NCBI GenBank assembly: GCA_019637445.1 | Contig: JAHBVS010000002.1 | Span: 62,001-126,000, forward strand | Origin: Gemmatimonadaceae bacterium | GTDB taxonomy: Bacteria > Gemmatimonadota > Gemmatimonadetes > Gemmatimonadales > Gemmatimonadaceae | Reading direction: 5' to 3' | Length of the DNA stretch: 64,000 nt | In this document: piece after piece, positions 1-7,961 of the stretch | Position numbering within the stretch: position 1 is the first letter of the stretch | Layout of the letters: every line of letters begins with the position of its first letter | Notes under the pieces: model-generated | The model's input: the letters and a program-made list of their open reading frames with translations, nothing else | Database searches by the model: none | Told to the model about the DNA's origin: nothing | Made by a program: the position numbers and the translations under genes

Positions 1-418
1 GGTCCAGCGTGAGCAGCAGCGCGATGGTGAACATCCGCAGCAGCACGCCGAGCACCGGCAGCTGCGCGCTGGTATCGACGGGATCAAGAATGGCGGAACC
101 GGACAGGCCGATCTGCACGGCCATCACGTCACCGGCCATCTCGGCGGCGCCGACGATGACGGCGGCACCCAATCCAATAGCGAAGCCGACCAGTGCTTCC
201 GTGGCGACCGCCGACAGCGTCAGCTGCGGATCGGTCACCAACGGAAGCACGGCCGGCTGCAAGAGCACAGTGAGCAGCACCACAATGGCGACGCGCACGA
301 GGCGCGGGACCACGGTCGTGGCGAAGCTCGGGGCAATGAGCATCATCCCGCTCACGCGCGTGCCGACAAGCACGAGCGTCGCGGCGGAGCCGGGAGCGAG
401 GGGATCGAAGCTGGCCAT
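1..418 (-). CDS. fliR: Flagellar export protein FliR (5' part, runs off the window)
   Basis: Integral membrane component of the flagellar type III export gate, which forms the FliP5-FliQ4-FliR1 channel at the centre of the MS ring. The first 139 residues are visible, starting MASFDPLAPGSAATLVLVGT, followed by strongly hydrophobic segments and the conserved amphipathic stretch around EMAGDVMAVQIG that is typical of FliR. The ATG shares a base with the fliQ stop (TGATG), so the two are translationally coupled. The remaining roughly 120 codons lie outside the left edge. The order fliP-fliQ-fliR is the standard one, so flhB is expected next. Confidence 0.95.
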   Translation of the reverse strand, partial: MASFDPLAPGSAATLVLVGTRVSGMMLIAPSFATTVVPRLVRVAIVVLLTVLLQPAVLPLVTDPQLTLSAVATEALVGFAIGLGAAVIVGAAEMAGDVMAVQIGLSGSAILDPVDTSAQLPVLGVLLRMFTIALLLTLD

Positions 419-687
419 CAGCCCGTGATCCCCGGAATGGCGCGGAAGATCTCGGCCGTGTAGCGCACGGCGGTCTGGATCAACCAGGGCAGGGCGAGCA
501 GGAAGACAATCGCGACTGCCGCGAACTTGGGCACGAAGGCCAGCGTCTGTTCCTGGATCTGCGTCACCGCCTGCAGGAGGCTGACCACGAGGCCAAGCGC
601 CAACGCGGTGAGCAGCATCGGCGCGCCGAGCAGCATGGCCATCAGCATCGCGCGGCGCGCGAGATCGACGATCATCGCGTCCGACAT
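418..687 (-). CDS. fliQ: Flagellar export protein FliQ
   Basis: Small export-gate subunit with two membrane helices that wraps the FliP/FliR core. I start it at the internal ATG (MSDAMIVDLARRAM), giving 89 residues, the usual family length; a longer frame exists upstream but would overlap fliP by about 40 bp. This ATG overlaps the fliP stop (TGATG). The conserved core LVVSLLQAVTQIQEQTLAFV with the TQIQEQTL loop is a clear FliQ hallmark, followed by a second helix ending in the AVRYTAEIFRAIP region. Confidence 0.96.
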   Translation of the reverse strand: MSDAMIVDLARRAMLMAMLLGAPMLLTALALGLVVSLLQAVTQIQEQTLAFVPKFAAVAIVFLLALPWLIQTAVRYTAEIFRAIPGITG

Positions 688-1883
688 CAGGCGAAGCTCC
701 GGATGAGGCCCTGGATGACCAGCGTCCAACCATCCACGAGCACGAAGAGCAGCAGCTTGAACGGCAGCGAGATCATCGCCGGCGGCACCATCATCATGCC
801 CACCGACATCAGCACGGAGGCGACGACGATGTCGATGACGATGAACGGCAGGAACAGCGCGAAGCCGATCTGGAACGCGGTGCGCAGCTCGGAGGTGACG
901 AAGGCCGAGGTCAGCACGAGGATGGGGATCTCCTCGGGGCTGTTGACGGCCGGCGTGTTGGAGAGCTCGAGGAAGTTCTCGACGTCCTCCTCGCGTACCT
1001 GCGAGAGCATGAACGTGCGGAAGGGATGCGAGGCCGTCTTCAGCATCTCGGCCTGCTCCATCGCGCCGTCCATCCAGGGCGTGAAGGCCGTGCGGTTGGC
1101 TTCTTCGATCGTCGGCGCCATCACGAACAGCGTCAGCAGCAGCGAGAGGCCGGCGACCAACTGGGCGGGCGGGGCGCTCTGCGCGCCGATGGCCTGCCGC
1201 AGGAAGTGCATCACGATGAGGATGCGGGTGAAGCCCGTCATCATCAGGACCAGCATGGGCAGCATCGTGAGCAGGCCCATCATCACGACGATGCCCACGG
1301 TGCCCGAGAGGCGGAGGCCGCCGTTGTTCTGCTGCCCGACCTGCAGCGACATCTGCGGGGCGAGGCGCGGGATCAGGCTGTCGAGGCGGGCGGCCGAGGC
1401 ACCGCCCTGCGCGGCCACGGCCTGCGCGGGGGTGGCGGCACGCGGCGCAGCCTGCGCATTCAGGGAACGCGGAGCAGCCAGCGAGAGCGCGACCAGCAGC
1501 GCGAGCCCCGTGTTGCGCAGCGTCTGCGAGACGGCGCGGCTCAGGGTCTCCTGCCAGCTCGCGCGCAGCTGTACATCATTGGAAGCGAGGGCTGCCGCGC
1601 GTGCCGGCGGCAGGACCGCGGCGGCCGTGGGTGCGTCGGCGTCGAACTCCGTCAGGAGTCGCACGCCGCCGTCACCCACGGACACCGCGAGTACCCGCTG
1701 GTCGATCTGCACCAGCGCAATCGCCTGCTTCGGCCCCAGCGGCAAACGCCGGAGCACCTGCATGGGGATCCCGGACGCGCCCGCGCCGGCCACGGGCGCA
1801 TAGCGCCTGAGCAGCTTCGCCGCGAGGAAGATCAACCCCAGCACGAAGGCCAGGGCGGAGAGCATGCCGAGGATCCCCGTCAT
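687..1883 (-). CDS. fliP: FliO-FliP fusion: flagellar export gate assembly factor joined to gate subunit
   Basis: One uninterrupted 398-residue frame with two parts. Residues 1-80 look like FliO: a membrane helix at about 4-22, then a cytoplasmic beta-rich segment (VLRRLPLGPKQAIALVQI) matching the FliO core. Residues about 121-145 form a second hydrophobic stretch ending in LNAQA, which reads like the signal peptide normally found at the N terminus of FliP. Residues about 175-398 are FliP, with the Met-rich gate segment VGMMMVPPAMISLPFKLLLF. FliO normally assists assembly of the FliP ring, so the fusion is functionally sensible. No stop or frameshift separates the parts; whether the protein is cleaved at the junction is inference. 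Overlaps fliQ by TGATG. Confidence 0.9.
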   Translation of the reverse strand: MTGILGMLSALAFVLGLIFLAAKLLRRYAPVAGAGASGIPMQVLRRLPLGPKQAIALVQIDQRVLAVSVGDGGVRLLTEFDADAPTAAAVLPPARAAALASNDVQLRASWQETLSRAVSQTLRNTGLALLVALSLAAPRSLNAQAAPRAATPAQAVAAQGGASAARLDSLIPRLAPQMSLQVGQQNNGGLRLSGTVGIVVMMGLLTMLPMLVLMMTGFTRILIVMHFLRQAIGAQSAPPAQLVAGLSLLLTLFVMAPTIEEANRTAFTPWMDGAMEQAEMLKTASHPFRTFMLSQVREEDVENFLELSNTPAVNSPEEIPILVLTSAFVTSELRTAFQIGFALFLPFIVIDIVVASVLMSVGMMMVPPAMISLPFKLLLFVLVDGWTLVIQGLIRSFA

Positions 1884-1885
1884 GG

Positions 1886-2176
1886 TTACGCGGCCGACTC
1901 CTGCGGCTGCATCGGGGCCAGGATCCGCGTGATGCGGATGCCGAAGTGCTCGTTCACCACCAACACCTCGCCCTCGGCGAAGTGCTTGTCGGCGACGTAG
2001 ACATCGATCGGCTCACCGGCCAGACGCTCAAGGCGAATCACGGAGCCACGGCCGAGCTTGAGCAGGTCCTGCACGGACATCCGCGTGCGGCCCAGCTCGA
2101 TGCTCACCGAGAGCGGGAGGTCCATCAACGCGGCGAAGGGAACCTGGTCGCCGGCGGCTGCGGTCGGAGCGGTCAT
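1886..2176 (-). CDS. fliN: Flagellar motor switch protein FliN
   Basis: C-ring subunit of 96 residues, essentially one SpoA domain. Conserved features are the LMDLPLSVSIELGRTRMSVQ start, the LLKLGRGSVIRLERLAGEPI core and the DVYVADKHFAEGEVLVVNE strand region. FliN lines the bottom of the C ring, binds FliH to dock the ATPase and takes part in rotation switching. The start codon overlaps the end of fliM (ATGA). It lacks the phosphatase extension of FliY, so it is the short FliN type. Confidence 0.96.
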   Translation of the reverse strand: MTAPTAAAGDQVPFAALMDLPLSVSIELGRTRMSVQDLLKLGRGSVIRLERLAGEPIDVYVADKHFAEGEVLVVNEHFGIRITRILAPMQPQESAA

Positions 2177-3201
2177 TGGTCGGGAGTGAAGGCGATGGGT
2201 GAAGAGGACAGCGAAGAGGTGGGACGGCCGGGCTCGATCTGATCGCCCAGCTGGACGGCGACGCGCTGGCCGATGCGACCCGGCGAGGCGTTGAAGCGCG
2301 CGCGGCCGCCGACGAAGAACTCCAGCGGCGTGTCGGTGGGCAGGCCGGTCGGCAGGATGCCGCCCTCGCCCACGCGCAGCAGCTCGCGCATCGTGATGTC
2401 GAACACGGGCAGGCGGGCCGCGACATCCACCGAGACGCCGCGCAGGCTCAGCTCGGCGATGCGGCGCGTCTCCGCGCGCTCGCTGGCGGAGCCGACCATC
2501 GGCTTCACGCGGCGGCCATCACCCTCGGCGAAGAACTTCTCGAGGACGCCGAGCGGCAGGCAGATGATGAGCAGCGAGCGCAGGTTGTCGGCGGCGATCT
2601 CGATGTTCGCCACCAGCACCGGGTCCTCGCGGCTGCCGCCCTGCACCATCTCGGGGAACGACTCGAAGGTCGTCATCTCGAGGTCCAGCGGGGCGTGGTC
2701 CTGCCAGACTTCCTTGAGCAGGCCCAGCGTGCGCTCGATCAGCGTGCGCACGGTGAGGCGCTCGATCGGCGTCAGTGCGCGGTTCATCGACACCGAGGGC
2801 GCCGTGCCGCCGAAGAAGCGGTCGACCGTGAGGAAGGCCAGCTCGTGGCCGATGTCGATGACGCCCTTCTGGCCCTCGAAGTTCTTGATGTCGAAGCCGA
2901 AGGCGGCGCAGGGCGTGGACAGCGAGAGCGTGAACTCGCCGAAGCTGTACTGCTCCACCGACTGCAGGCGCAGCTCGATCTGGCGGCGCAGGCGGCTCAT
3001 CAGCCAGGCCTCGAGCGACTTGGCGAGGCGCTCGTACATCGCCTCGATCGTGCGCAGCCGGTCCTTGGAGATGCGGTGCGGGCGCCGGAAGTCATAGACG
3101 ACGTGGTCCGGCTGCCGGGTGGCCACCGACGCGCGCGACGCGGACTTGCCCGCGTTCAGCAGCGCGTCGATTTCGTTCTGGGAGAGTGCGTCGGACGCCA
3201 T
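2173..3201 (-). CDS. fliM: Flagellar motor switch protein FliM
   Basis: C-ring subunit of 342 residues. The N terminus carries SQNEIDALLNAG, the short helix that binds phosphorylated CheY; the middle domain (about 45-230) contains the CheC-like fold that contacts FliG; a C-terminal SpoA domain (about 245-325) packs with FliN. The GGTAPSVSMNRALTPIER segment marks the FliG-contact loop of the family. It lies between fliL and fliN in the classic fliL-M-N order. A CheY encoded at 23,784 is the obvious ligand. Confidence 0.97.
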   Translation of the reverse strand: MASDALSQNEIDALLNAGKSASRASVATRQPDHVVYDFRRPHRISKDRLRTIEAMYERLAKSLEAWLMSRLRRQIELRLQSVEQYSFGEFTLSLSTPCAAFGFDIKNFEGQKGVIDIGHELAFLTVDRFFGGTAPSVSMNRALTPIERLTVRTLIERTLGLLKEVWQDHAPLDLEMTTFESFPEMVQGGSREDPVLVANIEIAADNLRSLLIICLPLGVLEKFFAEGDGRRVKPMVGSASERAETRRIAELSLRGVSVDVAARLPVFDITMRELLRVGEGGILPTGLPTDTPLEFFVGGRARFNASPGRIGQRVAVQLGDQIEPGRPTSSLSSSPIAFTPDQ

Positions 3202-3207
3202 CGTCGC

Positions 3208-3726
3208 TTACTGGATGACGAACTGGGGGAACAGCACCCGCTTCGTGCGACCGGCGCCAAGCACCGAGTCGACGGCGGCTCGCACCTCGGCGCGGATGGC
3301 ATCGCGGCGCGCGTAGTCCACCAGCACCTCGAGCGTCTGTCGCGCGAGCACCGTGAGGATGCGGTCGCGCACCTCGGTCTCGCGCAGCTGGAACTCGTCG
3401 TCCGACATGGCCGGCGCGAACTCGAAGCCGACGCTGGCCAGCAGGAAGCGCGAACCGCGCGACTCCGCCGGGTTCACGATCAGGTTGTTGATCACCACCG
3501 GACGCGTCGCCGTCGACTTCACCGTGTCGGCGCCGTGCGCATCGCTGGTGTCAGCGGCGTGCGCCTCGGTGGCGTCGGCAGGCTTGGCGGAGAGGGCGGG
3601 CGCAATCCCGAAGGCACCGGCGCTGAGCCCGGCGAGCGCGCCGCCGGCAATCGCTCCGATCAGGAGCTTCTTGCCGCCCTTCGCGGGGGCCGGTGCAGCG
3701 TCGGTGGTTTCTGGCTCTTGGCTCAT
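3208..3726 (-). CDS. fliL: Flagellar basal body-associated protein FliL
   Basis: Single-pass inner membrane protein that surrounds the stator and stabilises it. I choose the ATG that gives MSQEPETTDAAPAPAKGGKK, placing a short cytoplasmic segment before the membrane helix (about residues 20-42) and giving 172 residues, in line with the family. A longer frame reaches upstream, but it would begin before the sigma-54 promoter at 3,771-3,785. The periplasmic part has the FliL pattern VINNLIVNPAESRGSRFLLA, then a stomatin-like core ending VLFPQFVIQ. First gene of fliL-M-N-OP-Q-R. Confidence 0.9.
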   Translation of the reverse strand: MSQEPETTDAAPAPAKGGKKLLIGAIAGGALAGLSAGAFGIAPALSAKPADATEAHAADTSDAHGADTVKSTATRPVVINNLIVNPAESRGSRFLLASVGFEFAPAMSDDEFQLRETEVRDRILTVLARQTLEVLVDYARRDAIRAEVRAAVDSVLGAGRTKRVLFPQFVIQ

Positions 3727-3770
3727 GGCAGATGGCAGATGGACGGAGTGCTTCTCGACACCTTGGAAAA

Positions 3771-3785
3771 GCAGGGGCCGTGCCA
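3771..3785 (-). promoter_or_regulatory. Sigma-54 (-24/-12) promoter for fliL operon
   Basis: On the minus strand the sequence reads TGGCAC-GGCCC-CTGC. The invariant GG and GC dinucleotides are separated by exactly 10 bases, as sigma-54 requires, and only one base of TGGCAC-N5-TTGC differs. A second TGGCAC lies immediately upstream. The predicted start site is about 35 nt before the fliL ATG. An NtrC-type activator is encoded at 15,320-16,792. Confidence 0.75.
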
Positions 3786-3931
3786 TCGTGCCAACGGCAG
3801 ATAAACCATTGTTTTGCAATCACTTAGATGGTTGCCGCCAATGCGGAAACGCGTGCCGAGTCTGGCACTTCCGTCCCTCGGCCTCGGACGGGCGGCATCT
3901 TTTTCCCTCAGGCCACATCTATTGGATGCAG

Positions 3932-3963
3932 ACGGGGCGGCGCCGTCGCCGGCGCCGCCCCGT
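3932..3963 (-). terminator. Stem-loop after flgE
   Basis: A perfect 14-bp GC-rich stem (ACGGGGCGGCGCCG / CGGCGCCGCCCCGT) with a TCGC tetraloop begins 24 bp past the flgE stop. No U-run follows on the minus strand, so it is either a U-less terminator or an mRNA 3'-end protector. It separates the flgB-flgE operon from the fliL promoter. Confidence 0.55.
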
Positions 3964-3987
3964 TCCCCATCCTTCACCCCTCAGCGC

Positions 3988-5310
3988 TTAGCGCTTCAGG
4001 TTCACCAACTCCTGCAGCATCTCGTCCGAGGTCGTGATCACGCGGCTGTTGGCCTGGAAGCCACGCTGGGCCACGATCATTGCCGTGAACTCGGCGGCGA
4101 GGTCGACGTTGGACATTTCCAGCGCGCCGCTAGTCAGCGTCGACTGGCTGCCCTCGAGGGCGAAGCCAAGCACCGGCCCGCCCGAGTTGCTGGACTCCTG
4201 GTACATGTTGTCGCCGATGCGGAGCAGGCCGGCCGGGTTGTTGAAGTCGGCGAGCACGATCTGCGCCAGCGCGACGCTCACGCCGTTGGTGAACGAGCCG
4301 GTGATGAGGCCGGTGCGGTCCACCGAGAAGTTCTGCAGCGTGCCGGAGGTGTAGCCGTCCTGGTCACGGAGCACGGCGGTGGTCGTCGAGGCGTACTGCG
4401 TGATGCCGTTGACGCCCGCGCCCGGGTCGATGGAGATCGTGACCGGATCCGCGCCCGGGGGGGCGAAGCTCACCGTCTGCAGCGCGGGGTTGAGCAGCGT
4501 GCCGTCGGTGTCGAACGTGAAGACGCCGCTGCCCGCAATCGAGCCCACCGGCACGCCGGCGTTCACGAGGTTGGTCGGGTCGACTTCCCAGGTCCACTCG
4601 TTCGACGCGGTCTTGTAGAGGTAGACCTTCACGTCGTACTTGCTGCCCAGCGAGTCGTAGGCCGAGATCGAGGTCTCGGTCCACGAGCCGGTGTTGGCCG
4701 CCAGTGCGCGCGTGTCGGCATTGAAGCCACCGGTGAGCGGGCCGGCGCCGTCCGGATCCGAGAGGTCGAACACGTCGGCGGCGGCGTTCAGGTTGCCAGC
4801 CATGTTCATCGACGTCGTCGCCTGCGCCGAGGTCTTCTGACCAAAGGGCAGGCGGATGTCGCGGATGCCGTCCTGGAACACGCCATTCACGGCGACGCGG
4901 CCCTGGGCGATGAAGCCGTTGGTCGGCGCCACGAGGCGGCCGTCGGCGTCGAGCTGGAAGTTACCGGAGCGCGTGAAGAAGCTCTGCGTGCCCTTACGCA
5001 CGACGAAGAACGAGTCGCCCTGGATGGCCACGTCGGTGTTGAGGCCGGTGGTCTCGAGGTTGCCCTGCGCGAACACGGTGTCCACCGAGCCGATCTGCAT
5101 GCCGAGGCCGACCTGGATCGGGTTGATACCGCCCTGGTCGCCGGGCGGACGGCTGCCGCCCTGCAGCAGCTGCGCGAAGCCTTCCTTGAAGGTCACGCGG
5201 CCGGCCTTGAAGGCGACCGTGTTGACGTTGGAGACGTTGTTGCCGATGACGTCCATCCGGATCTGGTGATTGCGCAGACCGGAAACGCCGGCAAAGAGTG
5301 AACGAAGCAT
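3988..5310 (-). CDS. flgE: Flagellar hook protein FlgE
   Basis: Main hook subunit of 440 residues. It opens with the rod/hook/filament signature [30 protein letters not shown] and ends with the matching C-terminal helix ([33 protein letters not shown] region), the two coiled D0 parts of hook-type proteins. The middle (about 90-400) is the variable surface domain. A good ribosome-binding site (GAGGAG) sits upstream of the ATG. It lies directly after flgD, the hook cap; FliK, which sets hook length, is also in this operon. FlgG has a similar start, but the length and the position next to flgD favour FlgE. Confidence 0.93.
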   Translation of the reverse strand: [440 protein letters not shown]

Positions 5311-5325
5311 CTACGGGATCTCCTC

Positions 5326-6003
5326 TCAGGAGGTGAAGTGTCCGGCGCGGATCGACGAGATCAGCCCGATGGGGAACGTGAGTGAACCAGCGGTGACGTA
5401 GGCGCCTTCGGCGCTCAGGCGGACGCCGTCCACGCGGATGGCGACCTGGGTGGCGAGCGGGGTGGTCTCGCCCTCGGACTCGAAGTCCACGGCAATCCGA
5501 TACGACCCCTCGGGAAGGCCGTCGAGTGCGTCGGCGACATCGAGGCTGCGCTCGCCGCCCGCCATGTAACCGAGCGGGATCGTGCGCAGCGTGTTGCCCT
5601 CGAGGTCGGTGACGCGCAGCGTGCCCACGCCGCCACTCGACGGCACCATGACCTCGGCCCGCTCGGTGCCGTTGGGGCCTGCCGCCACGAGGTCATCCAT
5701 CACCATCGCCTCGCGGCCAATCAGGCCCACGGCGGCGGTGTTGTTGATGACGCCGAGCATCGCGTCCAGGCCGGCGGCCTGGTTGTCGAGCTTGGTGCCG
5801 AGGTTGACGAGCTGCTCAACCGACGAGAACTGCGCCAGCTGGGCGGCCATCTGCTGGCCGTCGAGCGGGTTGAGTGGATCCTGATGCGTCATCTGGGCGA
5901 CGAGCAGCTTCAGGAACTCGTCCTTGCCAAGCTGCCCGCCGGCCTGCGTGAGCGGTGCGGCGGTTGGTGCGCCACCCCAAACGGGCGAAATGGGCGCGGT
6001 CAT
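5326..6003 (-). CDS. flgD: Flagellar hook assembly (cap) protein FlgD
   Basis: Hook scaffolding protein of 225 residues that caps the growing hook and is discarded later. The N-terminal export and capping region has the conserved GQLGKDEFLKLLVAQMTHQD-PLNP motif, followed by the QFSSVEQL segment found in nearly all FlgD proteins. Residues about 95-215 form the FlgD Tudor/FnIII-like domains. The start overlaps the fliK stop (ATGA), coupling the ruler and cap genes, and flgE follows after 15 bp. Confidence 0.95.
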   Translation of the reverse strand: MTAPISPVWGGAPTAAPLTQAGGQLGKDEFLKLLVAQMTHQDPLNPLDGQQMAAQLAQFSSVEQLVNLGTKLDNQAAGLDAMLGVINNTAAVGLIGREAMVMDDLVAAGPNGTERAEVMVPSSGGVGTLRVTDLEGNTLRTIPLGYMAGGERSLDVADALDGLPEGSYRIAVDFESEGETTPLATQVAIRVDGVRLSAEGAYVTAGSLTFPIGLISSIRAGHFTS

Positions 6004-7961
6004 TGGGTCTCTCCTTCCTGCTCGCGCCGCGCGCGATGCCGGTGATGTGGGTTCTGGTGCGCGTGCTGCTGCTGTCCGTCTCGCCCCTCGCCGCCGTGGC
6101 GGGAGTCGGAGGCGTGGCTGGACTCGGTGGTCAGCGTGCGCACCTGCAGCGCCGACGCTTCGTAGCCGTGCTCGCCCAAGCGCTGCGCGAGTTCCGGCAG
6201 TCGGCGCGTCAACGCCGACACTTCGGACGAGCGCGCCACAGCGATGTCCGCGGCGACGCTGTCACCGCGGAGGTCCACACGGATGCGATGATCGCGGCCG
6301 GCCTCGTCCTCGACGCGCAGCGTCAGGCTCTGCAGCGGCTGCGACCTCTTGGCCTCGGCCAAGGCCTCAATGCGGTCGAGGCGCTCAGAGACGCGTGGCC
6401 CATCAATGCGATCGGTGCCGGTTGTGGTGCCGCTGCCCGCGCTGCGCTCGGTGCGCCCGCGGAGCTCGAACGCCGGACGCTCCGCGTCGGCGGAGGCAGC
6501 GGCATCCATTGCCGTCGCGTCCGTGAGATCGGAGGACTCAAGTTCCTCGTCGACCGGCCGAGTCTCGCTGGTGCGGAGGGACAGCTCGGCGCCGCGCGAC
6601 GCGGCGGCTGTGCCAGTAGCCGGCCCTCCCAGAGCCCCGCGACTCGTGTCGTCGGAGGGGATGGGGGCGGATGCGTCGTCTGACGTGGCCGAATGGACGG
6701 GTGTGCCCATTGCAGATTCCGACGCCGACGAAAGCGCCGGCGCTGCGGCCGTCGCCGGCGATGCGGTCGGCGTTGCAGGTGTCGCAGCCGTTGCAGACAT
6801 CGCCGCCGCTGAAGCCGAGGACGCTGCGATCGGCTTGCTGCCGGGCTCGTGCACCAAGGCCACTGTGGCCACCCGCGCAACGATTGCCGGCGTGGCAACT
6901 GCCGCAGCGCCGACGACAGCAGGCGCTGCCGGCGCCGCGACGGACGCGCCGGCACTCGCGAACGGCGTTGCAGTGCTGCTCGTGGCCGCCGCCGTCGCAA
7001 CAGCCGAGGCGCGCGGTGCCAAGCCCGCGCGCCCGCCCGCGTTCGCAGACGCACCGGCGAGCGCGCCCTCGCGCAGCTCAACGTGTCCCGCGTCCTTCAT
7101 CCCCAGCGTCGAAAGGCCTTCCTCGCGCGCAATGCGCTGCAGGCGCTCATACGCGGCCGTGTTCGACCAGTCACCATCGACCACCAGGTCCGCAGCGCGG
7201 CCCTGTGTGTGCAACGAGTCCATCGTCCAGGTCACGATCTCGCCGGGCGCGCTGCGGCCCTTGGCGTGCAACGCCGCCTGCCGCTCCTCGCTGCGATACG
7301 TCTCGACCACGCTGACGCTGTGCCCGTGCTCGCTTGCCATGCGCGAGATGACGCGCTCGACGCGGATGCGTAGCTCTGGATGCAGCGCTTCGAGATCGCG
7401 CACGGGGCGCAGCGCCTCCGCGGACGACGCACTCGGCTTGGCGGACGTCGCCGCGAGTTCCGTAGCTGCAATGCCCGATGCATCAGCGGAGGCAGCGGCC
7501 GACGATCCGCTCGCCGCGGCGGCGACCATCGCGGCAACGGCGATGCCGTCGTCGACGGCACCGAGCTGCGCGTGAGCGGTCGGCGATGACGCAGCGCCGG
7601 ACGCGATAGCGTCGGCTGCCGCGGTCGAAGCGTCCGATGACTCATCAGCGGCACTATCGGCGTGGGCGTCAGAACCCGTGGCCCCGGCGGTCACGCCTTC
7701 GACGAACGCACGCAGTGCCTCGCGCGCCTTCAGCGCCTCAGCCGACGGCGCGGCCTCAGCCTCTCCTGCGAGCGTGGCAGTTGGCGCCGCCTGCGAAAGC
7801 CCTTCGCGCGTGGTGATGCGGCCGGGATGTGCGAGCATGGACATCAGCGCCGCGAAACGCGTCGCCGTTGCGGCATCCGCCGCGGCGCTCGCCGCCGTCG
7901 CCGAGGTCGAGGCCTCGCCTGTCGCAGCTGCGGCAGTCGGGAACAACGTGGATGGCACCAT
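6000..7961 (-). CDS. fliK: Hook-length control protein FliK with an internal M15-type peptidase domain
   Basis: Predicted 653-residue protein from the ATG that overlaps the motE stop (TGATG). The C-terminal domain (about 543-607) matches the FliK hook-length domain (LQSLTLRVEDEAGRDHRIRV onward) and ends in a His/Gln/Arg-rich tail. The linkers (about 55-185 and 300-530) are Ala/Ser/Thr-rich, like other FliK rulers. Unusually, residues about 189-297 form a compact M15-family (VanY/CwlK/endolysin-like) peptidase: ETYRSEERQAALHAKG, then S249-L-H251-xx-G-xxx-D258, then D290-A-G-H293. These fit the zinc ligands and catalytic Asp of M15C L-alanyl-D-glutamate peptidases. FliK is itself exported, so the domain could reach the cell wall; that is inference. 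Confidence 0.88.
   Translation of the reverse strand: MVPSTLFPTAAAATGEASTSATAASAAADAATATRFAALMSMLAHPGRITTREGLSQAAPTATLAGEAEAAPSAEALKAREALRAFVEGVTAGATGSDAHADSAADESSDASTAAADAIASGAASSPTAHAQLGAVDDGIAVAAMVAAAASGSSAAASADASGIAATELAATSAKPSASSAEALRPVRDLEALHPELRIRVERVISRMASEHGHSVSVVETYRSEERQAALHAKGRSAPGEIVTWTMDSLHTQGRAADLVVDGDWSNTAAYERLQRIAREEGLSTLGMKDAGHVELREGALAGASANAGGRAGLAPRASAVATAAATSSTATPFASAGASVAAPAAPAVVGAAAVATPAIVARVATVALVHEPGSKPIAASSASAAAMSATAATPATPTASPATAAAPALSSASESAMGTPVHSATSDDASAPIPSDDTSRGALGGPATGTAAASRGAELSLRTSETRPVDEELESSDLTDATAMDAAASADAERPAFELRGRTERSAGSGTTTGTDRIDGPRVSERLDRIEALAEAKRSQPLQSLTLRVEDEAGRDHRIRVDLRGDSVAADIAVARSSEVSALTRRLPELAQRLGEHGYEASALQVRTLTTESSHASDSRHGGEGRDGQQQHAHQNPHHRHRARREQEGETQ

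Noticed and set aside
9-428. 139-codon plus-strand frame at the left edge
   Set aside because: Antisense to fliR, whose translation is a good family match.
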